Source of the DNA: Acanthochlamys bracteata
Lineage: Eukaryota; Streptophyta; Magnoliopsida; Pandanales; Velloziaceae
Length of the DNA: 64,000 nucleotides
Assembly: GCA_019914995.1 (NCBI GenBank)
Contig: CM034126.1
Span: 6,391,001-6,455,000, forward strand
Reading direction: 5' to 3'
In this document: positions 12,776-24,300 of the stretch, piece by piece
Layout of the letters: each line of letters opens with the position of its first letter
Position numbering within the stretch: the first letter of the stretch is position 1
Notes under the pieces: model-generated
The model's database searches: none
Seen by the model: only the letters and a program-made list of their open reading frames with translations
Told to the model about the DNA's origin: nothing
Made by a program: the position numbers and the translations under genes

Positions 12776-13490
12776 CATTTCTATGATTGCTCCGTCATAA
12801 GGAACTATATAATCAATCTCTTTTTACACGTTAATCTTTGAAATTATAGCACTTCTCTTTGTCAAATGTTTGGGGATGGAGAAATAGGGCATGTTTGGCT
12901 AAGCTTTAAATTTAGAGCTTTCGAACGAAAGCTGCTGTTTATGAGCTTTTGCTGAAAAAAGCAATTGATCAACTTTTGATTAGAAAGCTGCTTTTTTCTA
13001 AATTATGTTTGGATAAATTTTACTGTTTACAACTTTTTTGTAAAAGAAAATTATAGATATATTTGGCTAAACTTGTGCTTATGAATGAATAAGATATATA
13101 ATGACTAAAATGCCCTAAATATATAACAAATTATATATTATTAAAATTTTAAATTTATGTTCATATATTATCTAATTTTTTGAAAATTAATTTTATAATA
13201 TATTTTTAAAATAATTTTTTGTTTAATATTTTTTATAATAATATTATAAATATATGAATAAATATATTATTATTATTATAATAAATTCTAAAATAATATA
13301 TTTAAATTACTTATAATATATAAATATATTATTATTTAATATAATAATTAATTAATAATTGGTAGAAATGAAAAAAAATACAGTAATACATTAGCAACTT
13401 TAAATAAACTTTTAATTAAAAATAATACAGTCATATAGTTAATAGTTCAACAATCATACATAACAATAAATACAATCATAACATTCATAA

Positions 13491-14794
13491 TTACTGTCTA
13501 TATATTTCATTTGCAATTGCATCACGACGTGCGTTCCATTCTGCATCCCGCTGCTCAATATTATCTTCAGATTGAACGTTAGATGTACTCGAAGATTCTT
13601 CAACTATTGATGGAATATAAGTCTCACGTTCAGCCCTAGAAAATGCATAATCCGCGATACCTTTATTTCTGATATAGTTGTGTATCGCCATGGTAGCAAT
13701 TACAATATCACGCTGGACTTCTATTGAATATCTTGATATATTTGCTAATATTGCAAAATGAGCTTTCCATACGCCAAAACTACGCTCAATGATATTTCTA
13801 CACGAAGAATGCATGTAGTTAAACTTTTCTTTCATATCTCTTGGTGCTCGCATCTGAGATGTATTTGCACGACGAAAATCCTGCAGATGATATCTTACAT
13901 CTCGACCTTTGTAAGGACCCATGTATCCTCGTGTGTGTCTGTAATCTGCATCTACTAAATAATATTTATCGCCAGAAGGCCGAGGAAAATTAACCGCAGG
14001 TGTATTGATTGCTTCAGTAAGTATGAGTGCGTCATGAGCTGATCCTTCCCATCCGGTCCATATAAATGTGAAACACATATTGAAATCACATACCGCTAAA
14101 ATATTCTGAGTGGCGTAGCCTTTACGTCCAACATAAGCAGTTACCTCTCCTGGTGGTAGTCTTGCTTTGATATGTGTACCATAAATAGCTCCAATACAAT
14201 CCTATTTAAATAAAATTTTTGATATCAACATAAGAAGTTCAATTTACTTAAATTGAAATTAAGATTGATCACTTACTTGAAACCATGGAAGATATCGAGA
14301 GTTCTACGGTTTATAAAATCCAACGCACCTTCATTGTATCTAGAATGAGGTTTTATAAGATCTGCAGCTAACCTCATCACAGATTCCAACACTTCATGAA
14401 AATGTCTATGAATTGTTTCGCCAGAATGATTAAAGATGTCCTGACATATTCTATTTGCAAGATGATGCGCACAAGTTATTAAAAATATTGCAACCTGTTC
14501 GTGAACTGACATTCCTCGTGATGGTTTCAAACCATAAAACCTTGTCAAGTCATCACAAAGTTGTAAAAAGGTCGGCAGCTTCATTCGAAAATTTTGATAG
14601 CAACGAGTTTCGTTTCCTTCTAATATCTCTGACATAAATATATTACTAGTACGTATAGATGTATGGATAGCACGTTTTCTTGAATTTTTTTCATAATATT
14701 GATTTACTGCCTGACTTGCTTGCTCAAAAAATTCTGCTAATTCGTCTTCACTATCGTGATCTTCTTCATCATTGCTACTACTCCAAGGATTCAT
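13491..14794 (-). pseudogene. PIF/Harbinger (HARBI1-like, DDE_Tnp_4) transposase pseudogene
   Basis: Exon 1 (14794-14277) carries an acidic N-terminus and the helix-turn-helix-like region typical of plant HARBI1-like nucleases. Exon 2 (14201-13491) carries the DDE nuclease fold; the 75-nt intron has GTAAGT and TAG borders. Three lesions are visible. A one-base deletion in an A run near 14310-14312 shifts the frame. An in-frame TAG lies at 14306-14304 in the restored frame. The DGTH motif reads YGTH (codon 14183-14181), removing the first catalytic aspartate. The later acidic positions, in SAHDALIL and ERSFGVWK, remain. In the intact family this enzyme cuts and pastes the element together with its Myb-like partner. 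Here it should be inactive. The stop of the Myb gene lies 336 bp upstream. Confidence 0.85.
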
Positions 14795-15129
14795 TTAACT
14801 ACAAATATATAAATTAAATAAACTATTAATATATTTAATCATAATATTATATTAGATAATATAAATATTATAGTGAATAACGTACCTATAAATATTACAA
14901 TAGCTAACATACAACTAAATATTACAATATATAACATATAATATCATACAACATAAGCATTACAATATAAAATATTACTATAATATTATAGCATACAACA
15001 TGTTTAATGCTTGCCAGGTCCAAAATAATTGAAATGAAAATTCAACCAACTAAGGCGAGCTTCATTATCAGCAAAGCTCATAAAGATTCTTCGGTTATCT
15101 TTTTTACTCATCACACATGCTGAGTAATT

Positions 15130-16011
15130 TTATAGATCACTTTTGTACTCTATCTTCGGAATGTTAGTAAGTACTTGTATGTATTGTTCAGGGGTAGCTA
15201 TCTCTACAGCTGCGCGTTTCTCACGTGCTACCGTTCCAATATCATAAACATCTTCCCTTGCACTAGTTGAGAACTTTCTCTTTCTACTACTACTTGTTCT
15301 TTGTTGTTGGGATATAGAGGCTGACTCCGGCGAAAAAAGATCATTATCGGTGATGATATGAAAAGGTACTTGAGATGGCTCATTTGTTTGGTTAGCTTGA
15401 ACATCATCACTATCTCCACTACCTTCCAAATCCTCAACTTGAGTTTGTTCACAATCTACTTGGATTTGTGATGGTGCGAAAGCATGCGCACCAGTGGCAG
15501 CAACACCTTCAAACAAAATTTCGTAACGATCGCGAATCATCGATAAATCCTTTCCTTTAAACTTTCTCAACGCAGAATTTGCCTAAAAAGAATAAAAAAT
15601 AATATATACATAATTAACATTGCTAACCGTTGGAAATTAACGATGTATTAATATAGCTAAAAAATATTACCTTAATTTTTTCCTCCCACCACTCATCGTC
15701 TGCAATAACTGTCTTGCGAGTGGAATCCCATCATAAACCGGACTCTCCACGGATCAACTTCTTATAGTTTTGCCAAATAGTTTTCATGGAATCCCAATAA
15801 TTTTTCAATACTTTACGTCCAACCTCACGGCCAGTAACCTCCTTAAATGCTTGTATGATATTTTGCCACCCTCGTACATTAAAATGTGTGTTTGGCCTAT
15901 TACCTTTATGTATTCTTGTTCACAAAACTCAATAAACTTCAAATGAAGAGACTCTGTCCATTTGAAAGGTGAGTTTCTTTTCTCTTGCGGCATTTTGTTA
16001 GAAGAGTCCAT
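15130..16011 (-). pseudogene. Harbinger Myb/SANT-like DNA-binding partner gene, pseudogene
   Basis: Exon 1 runs 16011-15671 and exon 2 from 15582 to the stop at 15130, separated by an 88-nt GT-AG intron. Exon 1 encodes a Myb/SANT-like DNA-binding domain (PFKWTESLHLKFIEFCEQE at its start), of the type annotated in hosts as L10-interacting MYB domain protein. Exon 2 encodes an acidic, Ser/Gln-rich tail with a basic SSSRKRKF patch. A one-base deletion in the A run at 15907-15905 shifts the frame, and a TGA at 15733-15731 replaces the glycine codon expected before the WDSTRKT block. In active elements this protein binds the ends and helps import the transposase. This copy cannot make a full product. 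Confidence 0.8.
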
Positions 16012-16360
16012 CTAAATATATAAACATATAAATAATTCTCAATAATTTCATATATCTCACCATATAACATTAAACTTACGGCAGTAATCATCTAAGTAAT
16101 CTATGCTCATCCACAATAATTTCATATATCTCATCCACAAATAACCATGTAAGTAATCTATGCTTGTTATTCTTGAATATTGTATTTATCAGAAACCTAT
16201 ATATGTAGTTAACAAAATTATGTAGCTCATATAAACAGTCATGTACTTTGCAGGATTTAATTAGACCTATATCATGTAGCTCATAACAAAATCATGTAGC
16301 TCGTATAAACCTATATATGTAGTTAACAACATCCTAACATATAGTTGAGCTTGGCTATGT

Positions 16361-17040
16361 AATGAAAACATACTAATTATCAAGTTTGAACTAAGTGCAT
16401 CTCCAGCAACAAAAAACACCCCTTGAAATTCCAGTAAAATGTTATACATATAGTTGCTGCTTACAAGCATCCCTTGTAGCTATATGTATTCTAACACTTA
16501 ACAATTTTTTTTAAAAAACCATTCCAGAGCAGTGGCAGCATGTCCAGCATCTACATCTAATTGAAATTGTTGATAAAATTATTCCAGCATCTCCGGCAAT
16601 TACTTTAACTATATAATGAAAACATACTAATTATCAATCTTGAACTAGGTGCATCTCCAGCAGCAAAAAGCACCCCTTGAAAAGAGATATATGCTATACA
16701 AACAGTTATTGCTTACAAGCACCCCTTGTAGCTATATGTATTCTAATACTTAACAGGTTTTTTTTAAAAAAACCATTCCAGAGCAGTGGCAGCATGTCCA
16801 GCATCTCCATCTAATTTAAATTGTTGATAAAACTATTCCAGCATCTCCAGCAATTACTTTAACTATGTAATGAAAACATACTAACTATTCCAGCATCTCC
16901 AGCAGCAAAAACACACCCCTTGATTTTTCTATGTCAATGCTATCTCTACAGCTGCAACTTACAACAAGTCTGTCTAATGGTGTAGTGCTTGTAGCTATAT
17001 GTATTCTAATACTTAACAGGTTTTTTAAAAAAAACTATGG
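16361..17040. repeat. 254-bp tandem repeat inside the Harbinger element, about 2.7 copies
   Basis: The phrase AATGAAAACATACTAA recurs at 16361, 16615 and 16869, exactly 254 bp apart each time. Between these points the order of sub-blocks is kept: a CATCTCCAGCA block, a CCCCTTG block, AGCTATATGTATTCTAA, then GAGCAGTGGCAGCATGTCCA. The third unit is truncated and diverges after about 170 bp. Nothing coding is visible in it. Confidence 0.85.
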
Positions 17041-17459
17041 AAAGAGGTGTGAAGAAATGAATTGGCAGCAGCAATACATGTAGCAGTAGGTTCTTTCTTT
17101 TTTGTCCCTCTTTCATCAAGAGCTAATTGAAAATGTTAGTACTATACTTGGCAGCAGTGCATGTAGCAGCATTGCATGGTCTATACTTGGCAGTTAGTTG
17201 GTACCCATTTGTATCTAATTGAAAATATTGATAAAACTATCCAAGGTGCATCTCCAGCATGTCCATCATCTAATAGATGAAATTCTATTATTAAAAGACA
17301 TATACTGTTTTTTGCAAGAGAAATTCTTTTCAAAAATCATACAATTCTTTTCAGAAGTTCTTTATAGAAAAATCATATCATGACATGCAATAGAAAAATG
17401 CTTTACAGAAATTCTTTTTAACCTTTAAGATCTCACTAAACAGCAACCTAGTTAAAACA

Positions 17460-19700
17460 ATAAATGCAAATCCATTTTAAAATATTGCAAGCTGCTATCA
17501 ACAAGTGGAAGAAAATGAGAGCAGAGAACAACAAAGAAACACCACTCTGCTTGAAGTAACAGCCTACTTCCAGTAAGCAGAATACATGCTACTTCCAGTA
17601 CATAGGAACACTATAGTGTTCTAGTAGTAGAGGACTGCTCTATAAGCAGTCACAAGACATTAAACACTACAAGCAGTCCCAAGCAGCACCTATAAAGCAT
17701 TCATAGCAATAACAACAACAAAAGCATAACAATGCAATAAAAACAGTGAGTTGTAGCTCTTACTAGTGCCTTCTCTTATAGAAATTGAGACAATCGTTCA
17801 CAACAACAGAACCTTCAACCTCAGCACCTGCATACCAATAAAATGTTATAATTATTTGAATGAAAACAACATATAGTAAAGCTGAAAATTCATACAGCAG
17901 AAGTTTGAATGCTGGAAATGTATTGAAAAAGAAAAAGAATGTTACATATAATGTAGTGAAAAATTTTATAACATTAGAAGCTAGAGTGAAAAGTAAAAGA
18001 CCAACAGAATAGCAACAAGAACATATCCAGCAATTAGTCTGCAGGGTGTGTTTAAAAGAATTTTTTTTTCAAAACCCTTTTGCACAGCAATTTAAAGACC
18101 AACAGAATCACAAAGATTAACAAAGGTTCTGTTAAAGCAAAATGTTGTAGTAACATGCTGTTTATTTTTCAAAACCCCAATAGAATCACAAAGATTACAT
18201 ACCAGCAATGAATCTAAAACAGTGAGCACATAAATATACAACTATTTCAGCTCATACAAGCGTGTTGTATAGTATATGCTAACTATTTCAGCTCATATTA
18301 GCATCCAAGCTAATTGTTTTAGCTAAGTAATACACCACTGCTAAAAAAATTCTCAGATCTATTAAAAAAAATTACAAACTGCTATCTACAAGTTGAAGCA
18401 AAGGAGAGAAGAGAACAACAGAATATAACAACAAGAAAGTGAGAGATGAGAAGAACAAGAGCAAAGGCAGCACTGATGCACCATTGCTTAAAAGATACTA
18501 AGATCTATTTAAAAAAATTACAAGTTGCTATGTACAAGTTGAAGCAAAGGAAATATCAAAAGCTACATGAGATGAAATCAAAATGCAGTGCACACTATAA
18601 CATTCAATGAAAAATAATAGTTTTGAAAAGAAAAATTGCACAAGATATTGGTTTCTTTTCTTAGGGCTCCAGTAGGTAGCAGACTGCTAGTAACTGCTAT
18701 ACAAGTAGTCACAAAGACACTACAAGCAATGAAAGTGAGCACCTATAAAGCATGCATAGCAATGACAACAATAAAAGCATAGTGAGTTGTAGCTTTGTTG
18801 CATCAAAACAGTGTGCTTCCAAAATATTGGTTATGGTGTAAGCCAAAAAATTTGAAAGAACTTGAAAGAGACTTCCATGACTTTCAGAAGAAAAAAAAAC
18901 CATTGCATTATATGATGTAAGCCAAAAGCAAAATCTGATAAAGACTTTCCATTGCATTGTATGATGTAGGCAACAAAGATTAAGAAATGAAAATGCTTAT
19001 GAGTGGCAAGAAAGTTTAGTTAACATTTCAGAAGCAACACAAATTTAACTTTTAATTAAGATAGGAATCAAGAGATAGTTCAAATAGATGCATGTTTATC
19101 TCACTATTTAGCTCAAACATATGCCAATGTTGTTTCAGCTCAATGTTTAGCTCCATCAAGCACACTCTTAACTCGTAAACACAGAGCTTACTTGTTTAGC
19201 TCCTAAACTATATCAATCAAGCTCACTGTTTCAAGTTAAACAGAAACTGCTGTATATAGTGAGCTTGCTTGTTTAACGTTGTTCAAGCTAGTATGTTTCA
19301 GCTCTAAATTAGCCACATATTTCAGCTCACTAAATTAGTTATATGTAACATAAAAAAAATACACAAAGCACACTCTTGACATAACAAAGAATTTCTAATA
19401 TGAAGAGATATATCATGCATATTGCAGATTCAAAGGAGAAGAACAACAAGAAGAAGAAGATGATGCTGATGATAACTGAAGTTTCAACTGCTTACACTAA
19501 AGAATTTGTGCCTAGATGCTCAAAGCAAGACAATAGGCTACTTCAAACTTTCATTCCTATCATTAGGCACTATGCATAAGATTTGAAAAAAACTTGTACG
19601 ATCAACAAATAAACTTCATTTGAAAATCATGAAGAACAAACCAATAAAAATACAATATGCAGATTTGTTTCGCGTATGAACTAAATTACATGTAACAAAT
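17460..19700. other. Non-coding internal part of the Harbinger element with dispersed short repeats
   Basis: No coding frame is supported. A phrase of the form CTGCTATCTACAAGTTGAAG is repeated with changes near 17490, 18380 and 18525, followed each time by a purine-rich AGGAGAGAAGAGAAC-like tract. From 18240 to 19340 the motif TTTAGCTC/TTTCAGCTC occurs many times. On the minus strand, a short spliceable segment starting at 17827 could be an untranslated leader exon of the element. Confidence 0.4.
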
Positions 19701-20543
19701 TATAGAAAATACTAACACTTTGTGATGCAACATCGATAGTAGCTAATTCAGACAGTAAGAAAAAAAAATACAATAGCAGCTACTACTACAACACAATAAT
19801 CTAGAGCAGTAGCTTAATTCAGACTCGAACAAAAAAATTGATCCACTCGCTCGACAATTTCCATCATCACTCAAAAAATTTTCTTTCACTCAATAATGAA
19901 TCAATAAATGTTAGAACAAACAAAACGCTGGACGAAAGAAAAAACGAAAAATTTCACAAACTAACACTTTAAGAACGTGATTTATCGAACGGGAAAAAAA
20001 ATCGAATGAAATCAAGAAATCAGGTACCTGTGTATCTCCTTGGTGTCGAAGAACGTTTGGAAGATCAATGATGCATCTATAACTTGTGAGCAGAGATCAA
20101 CCAGAAAAATTGTTGAGTAGAGATGAAACCACGAGAAGATTTGTAGAGTTGAGCGAACAAGAGTGTTGAATGAGGAGTGAATGATCGTACGCTGGTGAGT
20201 GAGCAGCAATGCATAGTAATGAGAAGTGAATGGCAACGCCGACGAGGGGGTGGGCGAGCAGTGACGAGCAGAGGAGTGAATGCTGCAAAGACGAGCGAGA
20301 AGTGAATGCAGTGAACAGGTGAGAAATAAATGAGGTGAGTGGGTAGCTGAGTGGGTGAGTAAATTTATATGTATGTAATTTGTCAAATTTTGCAAGGTTA
20401 AAAAAGTCATTTCATATTATAAGACAAAGAAAGCCCCGTGCTGCTTATTGAAAAAGCATCAGAAGGCTGCTTTCTTTTTCCGACAAAAGAAGCTATTTAA
20501 TTTGGCAAAAAGCTCTCCTATCCAAACATAAAGTTTATTGTAG

Positions 20544-20580
20544 AGTGCTTATTTCTGGCTTTTGGCCAGAAATAAGCACT
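20544..20580. repeat. Subterminal perfect hairpin at the right end of the Harbinger element
   Basis: Two perfectly complementary 16-bp arms (AGTGCTTATTTCTGGC and its inverse) are separated by a 5-base loop. The hairpin ends immediately inside the right terminal repeat that begins at 20581. No equal hairpin is seen at the left end. Confidence 0.9.
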
Positions 20581-20593
20581 CCCAAACATGGCC

Positions 20594-21303
20594 ATAATCA
20601 TAGAATGAGCTGGATAATTATAACTGGCCCAATTACTGCACCTCAAATTTGCAGCTCTCTTTCAGTAGTGAATGAAGGTCCAAAGTTTAGTAGCCCAATT
20701 ACTTCCAAGGATGAATAATTCTCTTTTACAAAGCACCAAATGAAAAAAAGCCCAAAAGAAAAAGTATAATTTTTTTTATAAAGCACCAAATCGCTTTGAC
20801 TTTTATTATTTTGGTAGTAACAAAGCATTTTTATCCCTCAAAAAAAAATGCCAAAACTATTTTCTAGTGCAGCGGTTGATTCATCATGATCACTACTTGC
20901 CTTCCAATTCAAGCATTAAATCCCAGCATGGCGTCTCTTGTAATTTCCTAAAGTCGTGTAGAGGTATATCAGTCATTACTAGGAACGTGCTTCGAACATT
21001 AGAGACCGGAATCTAGGAGATATTTTAATTTTGAAATTAAACCCCCTGCGAACTCCGCGAGCAGTCCAACTACTCAAGCGACCGTCCACCAAACCCTCTC
21101 CCTCTCTGATTTTCTTCCCCATTGTTCTCTCCGTTAGGGTTCAGGTGAGATCTCTTGCTCTCTCATCTTTAATCTTCTACTTAGATCGATCTCAACATCA
21201 TTAGATCATGGTGGGCAATAAGATTTCTGTGGTGTTTTTTCTCAAAGTTTCGTTTGCATTGATGTTTGGTTTTGTTTTTTGCCGTTGAAGAACGGGAGGA
21301 AGC
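20594..21303 (+). promoter_or_regulatory. Promoter and 5' leader of PIR, with a leader intron
   Basis: The 450 bp after the transposon hold no gene and include an A-rich stretch. A CT-rich leader-like segment (CCCTCTCCCTCTCTG near 21100) runs into a likely leader exon ending at 21144 (GGTTCAG|GTGAGAT). A 146-bp intron ends at TTGAAG (21290). The second leader piece, 21291-21303, abuts the ATG at 21304. Insertion of the Harbinger element about 500 bp upstream means the PIR promoter is short or overlaps the transposon. Confidence 0.5.
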
Positions 21304-24300
21304 ATGGCGATCCCGGTGGAAGAGGCCATTGCTGCTCTATCGACGTTCTCTCTCGAGGTGATTTAGATTTTTTAGATCTCAACTTGCCTGCTACTGGTTA
21401 AAATGTTGATTTCACATTCTTCATTTCTCTTGATATTCTCTTACATTCAGCAAGTATAAACTTGTGCTGTTAGAGTAAGGACTGCGATTAAAGGTTTGGA
21501 GTGCATCAAAGCTTCTGGAGTCTGATGATTAAAAGTTCAACGATTTAAATGCATAATGAGGAAAGACAAAATTAGCCTGGATTTTGTTACGTCAGATTGT
21601 GAAAAATATAAGGAAATGCAAGTGTACTTATTGGCCATTTCTTTCATTCAGTAATCTAGAAGTTTATAGTATGGTGTCACGAATCTGACAGTAAACAACA
21701 ACCATGATCACTATGCTTTTACAATAGAAACTTCACCATTTATGCTTGTCAATCTTTGTCTGTTTTCTTGGTAAACTGAAATGTTCATCAGTTGTCTACC
21801 TTAAGATATGAAGATCCGAGCCAAGACCAGAGCGGTTACACTATTGATACTGTCCTGTGCCCGCTCAGTGAATGTGCTCCAACACATTTAAAAATAAAAA
21901 TTCTATGTTTTGTTAATATATTTTTGACATTAAGATTGCAAGAAAAGGAACAGCAAACAGAAATACATAATAAAAAAGTAAAACATACAAGGACTAAAAG
22001 AATAGTGGAAAGAGCAAAAGAAAATAGTGGAAGGTAAAAATAAAAGAAAATTGATATAAAAAATGGAAAGAAGGAAAAAAAAAAGAATGTGAACAAAAAA
22101 CAAAATACTTGTTGGGGGTGGGAAGGGAGTGATAAGAGATGATAAGGGGAGGATAGTTGCTTGTTGGAAAGTGGAAGAGAGAATAATTAGAATAAAGAGA
22201 AATATAGTTGAATCTCTTGAGCCGCTTGATTTGGGTGGTGGAGAACCTTAGTTTGGACATGGCCTGAAATGTGGTACATGTCTTTGAACTGCTTGGTTCA
22301 GGTAGTTTGGCCAGAGTGGTTGAACATGCTGATTTTCTGCTGAACTGGTGTCAATTCATCTTGGCACGGGCTTCCAGCCAACTGAACCGAGCTTTTTTCT
22401 ATTATTTGCATATCATGAGATTCACGTAGAACACGTTCTGAGATAAATTGTGATAGCTTCTGAGATAATTTCTTCACTATTCTTTGTATTTGATATATCT
22501 AGAATGTGCACAGATTCAAGAAGTTATGACTTATATTTAACTTTACCATTTTTTTTGCCCCCTTTCAGAGACATTAAATCAAAGTTAGAATACCAATATG
22601 TAGTTGAAGACTTGAAAGACGTTTTTCTTATAAGTTTTGGACTTAAATGTATTTTGTATTGGTGGAGTTCATATTATTGCTGTTACTTATAGAACTGTCG
22701 AAGTTGAAGTTTGGACAGCAGTAGTTCGTATTGGCTGAGATTGTTTGTAAGTGTGAATGGATGTACTTTACTACTGAAATCTCAGGACGAACAACCAGAT
22801 ATGCAAGGATTGGCTGTTTTACTGTCCAGCGAAAGATATGCAACCATTAGTTCCATAGGTATGGTTCTGATATGAAATATTGGCATTTTAATAGTTTGGA
22901 TTGTTGTTACATCTAGCCTTTATGTTCACATTTCCTGCTAAATTTAAGATGGCTACTCCAATTTGCTTTGACACTAACTTCGACTAACATAATTGGCCTG
23001 ATCATAGTTGTTGTGAAACCTCAGGTGCCTACAACTCTTTAGGTCATACTTACATATCAAATTGTAGCTATATATTCTTGAACACGTTAAAGAATCTTGA
23101 ATAAGCTCTTTTTAAAAAAAAAATTTAAATTTAATGGAGTGTCTGTTCTCCAGGGTCAATCAAGTTATTAGATAATAATAGCAAAATATAGAGTTGTCAC
23201 CAACTATATTGACATACTCGATAAAGTTTTGACTTGTCACTTTTGTAGTTGCTGCTGTGTATTTGTGAAACTGTTTTTGTAGCTGTCATAGTTGTCACCC
23301 TGATTTGAAAACTTGAGGTTTCATTTTACAGAATACGGTGATGTTTCTGCTTACCGTTTGTCACTCGGAGAAGACACAAAAGCAATCAATCAATTGGTAA
23401 ATTGTTTTTGTTGTGTTCTTTGTTTTCTCTTCTCAAAATTTGTGCAAGATTACCATGATTAGCTGTGTTTATACTGTTAGTTTCTAGTTTGATTAAGCCC
23501 AACTTTCTATGTTTATCAGGTTCGGAGTTAACCCTTCTTCCTCTGTAGGCAATTTGTGTATTTTTTTTGATTAATGGAAAAGTCTTTTGTATGCGACACA
23601 TGTAAAGGTTGCCACATGTTTGTTTGGTCAGCTACAGACCATTGATCAAACCAATAAAGAATGTTGAGTGTACGATACCACTTGGATCAATTGGGACTAC
23701 GTGATTTAGGCTAATATTGGAGGGAATGCTAAGTGTTGGCTGGATTCACCATTTTCGTTAAGCCATTTCAGTCAATATCCGTTTGGGAAGGTGATGGTGC
23801 TTGGTAGTGCTGCTCATGGATCAGGGTTCTAGACTTAACTTGACTTAGGAAATGCCAGTTTTGAGAATGATAGGCTAGAATAAACTGAAAAGACATTTCA
23901 AATAATGTATACCTATAGTTAAACACTTCTATCACACTTATATAGACCATCAAGAAAATCTCATATGAAGTTTTGAGGCTAGAATAAATGTTTGGGAGTA
24001 CGTAAAATAAGGAGCTTTTCAGCAATGGAGTTTTGAGGTTTTTTGGGTAAACGAGCGTGACTTTTTTGACCTAAAAAATAATAAAATGATACATATAAAG
24101 ATTTTATGACATACAATTCACCTGTACTTTCCAAATTTTTAATTTTTTTTGAAAATACTGTAGACAAGTTATTGGTAAATGCGAAAGCTTTTCTAGAATG
24201 AAAGCAGCGGAATCGCACTGCCGAACACCCCCAAGTAAGCTACTGGTCATTAGTCCTATCTGTATGTCTTATGTGTGTGTCATTCACCTTCTAGCATGCT

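Larger units (their letters stand above)
10401..12886. other. Intergenic region between the TRM gene and the Harbinger element
   Basis: Mostly AT-rich, with no long coding frame. It holds a GTTTGA/GAGTTT-rich low-complexity patch at 10610-10840, the gene relic at 10916-11380, an (AT)11 microsatellite at 11959-11980, and an AT-rich MITE-like block at 12536-12775. Confidence 0.5.
12887..20593 (-). mobile_element. PIF/Harbinger DNA transposon, two-gene type, decayed
   Basis: The left end starts GGGCATGTTTGG and the right end, read on the other strand, starts GGCCATGTTTGG. Both are flanked directly by ATA, a 3-bp duplication of the length typical for PIF/Harbinger (usually TWA, so ATA is slightly atypical). 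Subterminal sequence is also related between the ends, for example ATGTTTGGATA near 13005 and its inverse near 20523. Inside, on the minus strand, are a Myb/SANT-like gene (16011-15130) and a DDE transposase (14794-13491), the classic PIF gene pair. The 4.5 kb upstream of the Myb gene is unusually long and holds a 254-bp tandem repeat and other direct repeats. Both genes are disabled, so the copy is non-autonomous now. A minus-strand leader exon with a donor near 20020 is possible. Confidence 0.8.

Noticed and set aside
20012..20410. 132-codon minus-strand frame at the right end of the Harbinger element
   Set aside because: Leu/Ser/His-rich translation of GAGTGA-type repeats, more likely promoter or leader sequence of the element than a protein.
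21792..22260. Opposed frames in PIR intron 1
   Set aside because: Both come from purine-rich/pyrimidine-rich strand asymmetry (Lys/Glu-rich one way, Phe-rich the other) inside an intron.
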